In this document: positions 1 to 9,000 of the stretch, one piece after another
Layout: each line of letters begins with the position of its first letter
How positions within the stretch are numbered: the stretch's first letter is position 1
Assembly: GCF_005233835.1 (NCBI RefSeq)
Contig: NZ_SZQA01000020.1
Location: forward strand, 62,001 to 126,000
DNA: 64,000 nt
Origin: Herbidospora galbida
GTDB lineage: Bacteria; Actinomycetota; Actinomycetes; Streptosporangiales; Streptosporangiaceae
Direction: 5' to 3'
Made by a program: the position numbers and the translations under genes
The notes under the pieces: generated by a model
Database searches by the model: none
The model's input: the letters and a program-made list of their open reading frames with translations, nothing else
What the model was told of the DNA's origin: nothing

Positions 1-3000
1 CGCCGCCGCGATCACCCCCGACGACGTCTCGGTCAGCTGGATGCCCTACTTCCACGACATGGGGCTCATCGGCACCCATCTCGCGCCGCTGGCGGCCCGG
101 ATCAAACAGGTGAAGCTGGCGCCGCTGGCCTTCGCGAAGCGCCCCGCCGTGTGGCTGGAAACGGCCGCGCGGCACCGGGCGACCGTGCTGACGGCGGCCA
201 ACTTCGCGCTGGCGCTGGTCGAGCGGCGGGTGCCCGACGAGGTGATCGCCCGGCTCGACCTGTCGAGCGTGCGGCTGATCCTGGTCGGCGCGGAGCCGAT
301 CTCGCCGCGCGTCTGGCGGGCGTTCCTGGCCAAGACCGGGCTGCCGCCGCACGTGCCGCAGCCGGTCTACGGGCTGGCCGAGGCGACGCTCGCGGTGACC
401 GTGCCGCCGCCGGGCGCCACGGCCGAACCGCTGGTGCTCGACCGGCGGGCGCTGGCCGAGGGCCGGGTCGAGTTCACCGCGGCCGGTCCGCACGCGGTCG
501 AGTTCATGGACGTCGGCCCGCCGGTGCCGGGCTGCGAGGTCCGCATCGCCGGAGACGACCGGGTCGGGCCGATCCAGGTGCGGGGGCCCCAGGTCGCCCG
601 CGGCTACCACCGCGCCGCGCCGTTCGGCGACTGGCTCGACACCGGTGACCTGGGGTTCCTGCACGAGGGCCGGTTGTGCGTGACCGGCCGGGCCAAGGAC
701 GTCGTGTTCGTCAACGGCGCCACCTTCCACGCCGCCGACCTGGAGGAGGTCGCGGCGGGGGCCGTGCAGGGCCCGGTGGCGGTCGTCGGCTCGTCGGGGC
801 CCGAGGGCGAGCGGGTCGTGGTGTTCGTCCGGGCGCCCGCGCCGGCCGGGGTCGTCGCCGAGGTGTGGCGGCGGGTCGCCGAGGCGTGCGGGCACGACGA
901 CGTGGGCGTGGTGACGGTGCCGTCGACGGCGTTCGCCCGGACGACCAGCGGGAAGCTGCGGCGTTCGGTGCTGCGGGCCCGGTTCGAGGCCGGGGAGTTC
1001 AGCCCGGCCCCGCGCTCCCGGGCCGACGTCGAGGCGGCCGTCGCGGCGATCTGGGCCGACGTGCTCGGCGTCGAGGCCGTCGGGCCGTACGACCGGTTCG
1101 CCGCGCTGGGCGGGTCGTCGCTCAAGGCCATGCAGGTCCTGGCCGCCGTCGAGGACCGGTTCGGGGTGACGCTGCGTCCCTCGGACGTCCGCGACCACGA
1201 CACCGTCGCCGCCCTCGCGGCCCACCTGCTGGCCCCGCCCGCCCACGAACGAGCCTCGGTGCGCGGTGCCGGTGGGTCGCCGGTCGCGATCACCGGGATG
1301 GCCTGCCGGTTCCCCGGCGCCGACACCCCCGAGCGGTTCTGGGAGCGGCTCGACGGCGGCCACGACGCCATCGCCCGCATCACCCGCTTCGACCACCCCG
1401 GCCACGGCGGCTTCCTCGACGACCCGGCCCTGTTCGACGCGCGCTTCTTCGGGCTGTCCGACGAGGAGGCCGCCGCGACCGACCCCCAGGCCCGGCTCCT
1501 GCTCGAACTCGCCCACGAGGCGCTCGAACGGGCGGGCTACGCGGGCTCCCGCCGCCACGGCCGAAGGGTCGGCGTGTTCGCCGCCGCCGGAGAGAGCGGC
1601 TACCGGGAGATCCTGGAGGCCGCCCACGGCGCGACGGGGCTCCCGGCCGAGGCGCTGACCGGGAACCTGCCGAACCTGCTCGCCGCCCGCGTCGCCCACA
1701 CGCTCGACCTGACCGGCCCGGCGCTGGCCGTCGACACGGCCTGCTCGTCGGCGCTGGTTGCCCTCCACCTGGCCCGGCGCAGCCTCCAGCAGGGCGAATG
1801 CGACCTCGCGGTGGTGGCGGGGGTCAACCTCACCCTCACCCCGGCCGGATACCGGGCCCTCGGGAAGACCCAGGCGCTCTCCCCGACCGGGCGGTGCCGC
1901 GCGTTCGGCGCGGCGGCCGACGGGTTCGTGCCCGGCGAGGGCGGCGCGGCGCTGGTGCTGGCCCGGCTCGACGACGCGGAACGCTCCGGTGACACCGTCC
2001 TGGCCCTCGTCAGGGGCACGGCCGTCAACAACGACGGCCGGTCGCTGAGCCTGCTCGCGCCGAACCCGCTCACCCAGCGCGAGGTGATCACCCAGGCCTA
2101 CGCGGAGGCGGGCGTCGACCCGGCCGAGGTCGCCTACGTCGAGGCGCACGGCACGGGCACCCCGGTCGGCGACCCGATCGAGCTGCGGTCGCTGCGGCAC
2201 GCCTTCCCCACCGGCTCCCGGCTGCTGGGCTCGGTGAAGACCAACGTGGGCCACCTGCTCAACGCGGCCGCGATGCCGAGCCTGGTCAAGGTCGTGCTGG
2301 CGCTGGGGCACGGGAAGGTGCCGCCGTCGCTGCACGCCGATCCCCCCGCCGAGGGCCTCGACGGGTTCACGGTCCCGGCCGAGCCGGTCGAGTGGACCGG
2401 CCCGCGCACCGCCGGGGTCAACGCCTTCGGCTTCGGCGGCACCAACGCGCACGCCATCCTGTCCGAGGCCCCCGCGCGACAGGTCGAGCGCACCCCGCAC
2501 GAGGGCCTGAGCCTGCTCACCCTGTCGGCGTGGAGCGCGCCCGCGCTGCGCCGGGCGGCGGGCGATCTGGCCGCGTTCCTCCCCGGCCACGACGAGGGCG
2601 ACGTCTGCGCGTCGGTCGCGCGGGCCCGCGACGAGGGCCCGCACCGCCTCGCGGTCGTCGCCGACGGCGACCTGGCCGAACGGCTGGCGAACGCCGAGGG
2701 GCGGGTCGCCGGGCCGCGTCCACGGCTGGTCCTCCTGCTGCCCGGTCAGGGCGCGCAGGGCTCCGGGGCGGACCTCTACGCGAACGCGCCGGTGTTCCGG
2801 CAGGTCATCGACGAGGCCGCCGACCTCGTCGGCCCCGTCGGCGGACGGACCCTCAAGGACTGGTGCGTCGATCCCGCCGCCGACGTCGTCCGCACCGACG
2901 TGGTGCAGCCGCTGATGGTCGCCTACGGGGTCGCGCTCGCCCGCCAGCTCCGCGCCTGGGGCGTGACCCCGGACGCGGTCGCCGGGCACAGTGTGGGCGA

Positions 3001-6000
3001 GATCGCCGCCGCCTGTGTGTCGGGGCGGCTCAGCCTCGCCGACGCCGTCACGTTCGCGGCCGAACGCGGCCGGTTGATGCACGACCTCTGCCCGCCCGGC
3101 GCGATGGCGGTCGTCCCCGCCGACGCCGCGCTGCCGCCCGGGGTGACGGTGGCGGCGGTCAACGCGCCCGGTCAGGTCGTGGTCGCCGGGCCGCCGCAGG
3201 CGGTCGAGGCGCTCGGCGGACGCCGGATCAACGTCGCGCGGGCGTTCCACTCGCCGCTGATGGACCCGGCGCTCGACCCGCTGGCCGGGGCGGCGGCCCG
3301 GATGACCGTCCGGCCGCCGGAGATCCCGCTGCTCAGCACGGTCACCAACGCGTGGAACCCGTCGTTCGACCCGGCCTACCTGCGCGACCACGCCGCCCGG
3401 CCGGTGCGGTTCGCCGACGCGATCGGCCGGCTGGTCGCCGAGGGGTACGACACGTTCCTGGAGCTCGGGCCGTCGCCCGCGCTCGGCGGCGCGGTCCGGG
3501 CCGCCTCCGGCACCGGGACCACGGCGGTGACGACCATGGCGGCCGGGCACGAGGGCGGCGCGCGGGCGCTGCTGGAGACCGTCGGCGCGTTGTGGGAGCG
3601 CGGCCTCCCCATCGACCGCACCACCATGGACCGGGGGCGGACCCGGGTGTCGGTGCCGACGTATCCGTTCGAGCGCCGCCGCCACTGGCCCTCGTCGCGG
3701 CTGCTGCACCGGCTGGTCTGGCGCGAGCGGCCGGTCGACGGCCCGCCGGTGGCCGTCGACGGCCTGGCGGAGGCGCTCGCCGCCCCGGGCGTGACCGTGC
3801 TGACCGGCGGAGACGTCACTGTTCTCGTGGCCGGAGCGCCCCGGCGGGCCGGTTCGGCCGACGCGCTCGACGCCGTGCACCGCGACCTGACGGCGGCGCT
3901 GGTCGCGCTCGACGCGGCGCGGGTGCTCGTCGTCACCCAGGACGTGCACGTCGACCGGCCCGAGCAGGCGGTGGTCGAAGGGCTGGCGGCGGCGCTGGCC
4001 CAGGAGACGGGCAGCGAGGTCAGGGTCGTCGACCTGGCCTCGCGGGAGCCCCTCGACGAGAGGGTCGCCGCCGTCGGGAGCGAGCTCGCCGCCCGGGGTT
4101 CCGGGCTCGTCGCGTGGCGCGAGGGCCGGCGACTGGAGCGGGAGCCGGAGGCGGTCGTCCCCGCCTCGCGGGAGCTGCCCCCGGACGGGTTCTACCTGAT
4201 CACCGGCGGCGCGGGCGGGGTCGGGGCCGCGCTGGCGCGGGACCTCGCCGACCGGGGGCGGCCCACGATCGTGCTGGCCGGGCGGTCGCCCCGGCCGCCC
4301 GCCGGACTGCTCGCCGACCTGCGCTCCCGGGGCGCGACCGTCGACTACCAGTCCGCCGACGTGTCGCGGGAGGCCGACGTCGAGGCGCTGCTCGCCCGGC
4401 TGCCCCGGCTCGACGGGCTGTTCCACGCCGCCGGGGAGGTGCGCCCCGGCGCGCTGCGGGGCGCGGCCCCCGAGGCGATCGTGGCGGGCATGGCGGCCAA
4501 GACCCGTGGCGCCCACCTGCTCGCCGAGGGGCTGCGCCGCCATGGGCTCACGCCAATCGTGTGCGCGGCGTTCTCGTCGGTGTCGTCGGTGCTGCCCGGT
4601 CTGGCCGGGGGGATCGGCGGCTACGCCGCCGCCAACGCCTACCTCGACGCGCTGTGCCGGGCCGAAGGGGGGCCGTGGATCGCGGTGAACTTCGCCGCGT
4701 TCGCGGAGGTCGGCCTGGCCGCCCGCGCGGGGGTGACCCGGGGCGCGCTCGACCCGTCGGCGGCGCTGGCCGCCCTGCGCGGCGCGGTCGGATCGGGGGC
4801 CGCGCAGGTGGTGGTGGCCGATCTGGCCGCCGTACCGGAACCGGCTCCCGTGCCGCCCTCCGGTGACGTGCGGACGGTCGTGCGGCGGCTGGTCGGCGGG
4901 GCGCTCCGGCGGGACGACATCGGTGACGACGAGTCGTTCCTCAGCCTCGGGCTCGACTCGCTCACCGCCGTCGACCTGGTCAAACGCCTGGAGAAGGAGC
5001 TGGGCCGCCCGCTTCCGATCACCCTGTTCTTCGAGTTCCGCACCCTGCGCGAGCTGTCGGCCCACCTCGACGCCGACGGGTCGTTCCCGCTCACGCCGGT
5101 GCAGGTCGCGTTCCAGACCCAGCACCGTCTTTACCCCGAGATCTCGGCGTACGGGTATGTCCGCCAGACCATCACCGGGCCTCTCGACCCCGACCGCCTC
5201 CGACGAGCTCTGGAGCACCTGGTCGACCGGCACCCGATGCTGCGGCTGCGGATCAATCCCGACGGCACGCAGTCGGCGGAGCCGTCGGTGCGCCCGTTCT
5301 TCGAGGTCCGCGACACCGACGATCTCGACGCTCTGGAGAGCGAGCTCCGCAACCGCCCGTTCGACCTCGCGGCCGGGAGCCCGCTGCGGGCGGTGCTGGC
5401 GCGCACCCCCGCCGGGACCCACCTGGTCATCGTCGCCAGCCACCTCGCCGCCGACGGCTTCAGCCTGAACGTGCTCGGCGAGGAGCTCTGGACCGTCTAC
5501 ACGGCCCTGTCGCGCGGGACCGCCCCGGTCCTGCCGCCCCTGGCCACGACCTTCGCCGAATACGCCGCCGCCTCGGAGCCGGCGGGGGCGGGCGATCTGA
5601 CGTACTGGACGGAGGTCTTGAAGACCACCCCCGACCTGCGCCTCCCCTACGACGGCGACCCGGACGGGCCGCCCCTCGACGCCGTGCAGGTCGCGCTGAC
5701 GGCTGACCAGTCGGCCGCCCTGCGGGCGACGGCCGCCGCGCACGGCGTCTCGCTGTTCCACCTGCTCCTGGCCGCCTACGTCCGCTGCCTCGCCCGCTGG
5801 ACCGGCGGCGGCGCGGTCGCGGTGAACGTCGCCCGGGCGCGCCGCGAGGTCCGCCTTCCCGGCGTCGACCGCCTGGTCGGGCCGCTGGCCGACACCCTGC
5901 CGCTGCTGACCGGGGTGCGCCCCGGCGAGCCGCTGCCGGAGCTGGCCGCGCGGCTGCGGGACCTCTGGCAGGACGCCGAACGGCACGCCACCCCGACCTC

Positions 6001-9000
6001 CGCCGACCTGGCCCGGCTGCTGCCCGCCGCCGGCGGCCCGCGCACGGCGAGCCCGGCGTCGTTCAGCTTCGCCCGGTTCCCCGCCGCGACCGACCCGGCC
6101 TGCCCGGTGGAGGTCGTCGCGACCGCCGCCGGGACCGCGTCGGCCGCGACCCGGCTGAGCCTGCTGTGCTGGGAGTCGGCCGGTGAGCTGCGGTTCTCGT
6201 GGAACTTCCCGTCGCGGCTGTTCCGGCGGGCGACGGTCGCCCGGCTGGCCGCCGATCATCTGTCCGAGCTGTCGGTCGCCGAGCGGCCGGGGCTGGCGGC
6301 CCGGTTGCGGGCGCAGTTCCGCGCCACCCCCGACGCCGTCGCGGTCGACACCGGATCCGCCCGGCTGACCTACGGCGAACTCGACCGGCGGTCGGCCGCG
6401 CTGGCCAACCGGTTGCGCGGGGCCGGCGACCTGATCGGGCTGATGACCGAACCCGGGATCGACACCGTCGTCGGCCTGGTCGGCATCGTCCGGGCGGGCG
6501 CGGGCTGGGTGCCCCTCGACGCCACGCATCCGGAGGCCCGCCGCCGCGACCAGCTCACCCGCTGCGGCGTGACCACGGTCGTCACCGACGTCTCGGGCGA
6601 GGGCGAGTACGACGCCCCGGACGTCTCCCCCGACGCGATCGCCTACGTCATCTTCACCTCCGGCTCGACCGGCCGCCCCAAGGGCGTGCCCATCACCTAC
6701 CGGTCGGTGGAGAACTACCTCGACTGGGCCCTGGCCGCCTTCGGCTACCACGAGGGCGACCGGCTGGCCCAGACGGCGTCCGTCTGCTTCGACGCCTCGG
6801 TAAGGCAGCTGCTGGCCCCGCTGCTGGTCGGCGCGACGGTGGTGACGTTCACGCGGGAGGAGGTGCGCGACCCCGGGCTGCTGGCCGGGCGGCTCCGCGA
6901 CGTGACGGTGTGGAGTTCGGTCCCGAGCCTGTGGGCGCGGCTGCTGGACGCCGGGCCCGTCGAGCACCGCCTGCGCTGGATCCACGTCGGCGGCGAGGCG
7001 CTGCCGCCGGAACACGTGCGCCGCTGGTTCGACCTGTACGGCCCCGTCGCCCGCATCGCCAACCTCTACGGCCCCACCGAGTCGACGATCAACGCCACCT
7101 GCCACGTCATCGACGAGCGCCCCGCCGACGACGTCACCGCGATCCCGATCGGCCGGCCCGTCGCGGGCACCTTCGTCGAGGTGGACGACACCGGCGAACT
7201 CCTCATCGCCGGGGCCGGGCTGACCCCCGGCTACCTCGACGACCCCGGCACGGCGTTCGTCGAACGCGACGGCGTGCGGTGGTACCGCAGCGGCGACCGC
7301 GTCCGGCGCGACGCCGACGGGAACCTCGTCTTCCTCGGGCGGCTCGACGCGCAGGTCAAGGTGCGGGGCCATCGGGTCGAGCCCGGGGAGGTCGAGGCGG
7401 CGTTCCACACGCATCCGGAGGTCGCGCGGGCGGCCGTGGTGCTGACGGGCGAACGGCTGACCGCGTTCGTCGAGCCCCGGCCCGGCCGCGACCCCGATCC
7501 CGTCGCGCTGCGCCGGCACCTGGGGGCGTGGCTGCCCGCGTACATGATCCCGGCCCGGATCGAGATCGTGACCGCGCTCCCGCAGACCCCCACGGGCAAG
7601 ATCGACCGCCGCGAGCTCGACGGGACCCCGCCCGCGACCCCGACCGAGGAACTGGTCGCCGAGGTGTGGCGCTCGCTGCTGGAGGTGCCCCGCGTGTCGC
7701 GGGAGGACGACTTCTTCGCGCTCGGCGGCGACTCCATCCTGATCCTGCGCGTGTTCGCCCGGCTCGCCGACCACATCGCCACCCTGCCGCGCCCGACGGT
7801 CGTCTACGAGCACGGCACGCTGGCCGCGCTGGCCCGCGCCATCGACGACGCCGAACCTTCGGACGTGCCGACGACCGATGACGAGGGGCCGTTCCCGCTG
7901 ACGCCCGCGCAGCGCGGGTTCCTGCTGGCCGGCCAGGCGTGGCTGGCGACGCTGCGGGTGCACGGGCGGGTCGACCGGGAGCGGTTCCAGCGCGCGGTCG
8001 ACGCCTGCGTGGCCCGGCACGGGATGCTGCGCACGGTCTTCCCCGGCGACGTGCAGCAGGAGCTCCCGGGCTCCCTGCGGCTGCCGGTGATCTTCGAGGA
8101 CGCCGCCGACCCCGCCGCGTCGATCGCCGCCGAGCGGGAGCGGGTCTTCGAGCCGTGGGCGTGGCCGCTGTTTCGGCTCCGGCTGGTCACGCTGACCCCC
8201 GAGGAGCACGTGCTGGTCGTGCACGCCCACCATCTGATCGGCGACGGCTACAGCGCTGCGCTGCTCGGGCGTGAACTGCTCGCCGCCTACGACGGGGTCG
8301 GGTCGCCCGCGCCGCGCAGCACCTTCCGCGACCACGTGGCCCGGCTCCGGGCCCCGGCGGGCGGGCGGGAGGCGTACCGGAAGCCGGTGGTCGCGCCGGG
8401 CCCGGCCCGCACGGTGGCGTTCACCGTCGGCGCGGCGGCGCTGCGGCGGGCCGCCGCGGAGGCCGGCACGACACTGTTCGTCGCTGTGCTGGCCGCCTAC
8501 CACCGGGCGCTGACCGCCTTCACCGGCCACGACGACCTCATGCTCGGCGTCGCCGTGTCCGGCCGCGACGACGCGCCACCGGACGCCCACCTGGTCTTCG
8601 GCCCGTACGCGCACGCGGTGCCGGTCCGGCCCGCCGCCGGAGACCTGCGGGCGGTGGCCAAGGAGGTGAGGGCCGCCCGCACGGCGAACGCCGAGGACAT
8701 CAGGGCCACCCAGTTCTTCTTCACCTACCTCGACTTCACCGCGCTGGGCCCGCTGGAGGGCCGCACTTTACGGCTGACCTGGGACCTCGACGGGGAGATC
8801 GCCCCCGTGGGCGCCCAGACCTTCCTGTCGGTCCGGCCCACACCGGACGGCGATCTGCGGCTGGTGCTGCGAACCGCCGTGGCGGACGGGGAACGTTTCG
8901 AGCGATTGCTGCGGACCGCCGTGGCCGAGGCTGAACGTGTCGAGCAACTGCCGCGGACCGAACTGCCGACCGCCCGCCCGCCGCTGATCGCCCAAGAGCG

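Noticed and set aside
2392-4866. Long open frame on the plus strand in another phase of the synthase gene
   Set aside because: It is an arginine/alanine/glycine-rich shadow caused by high GC; the true frame has all domain motifs.
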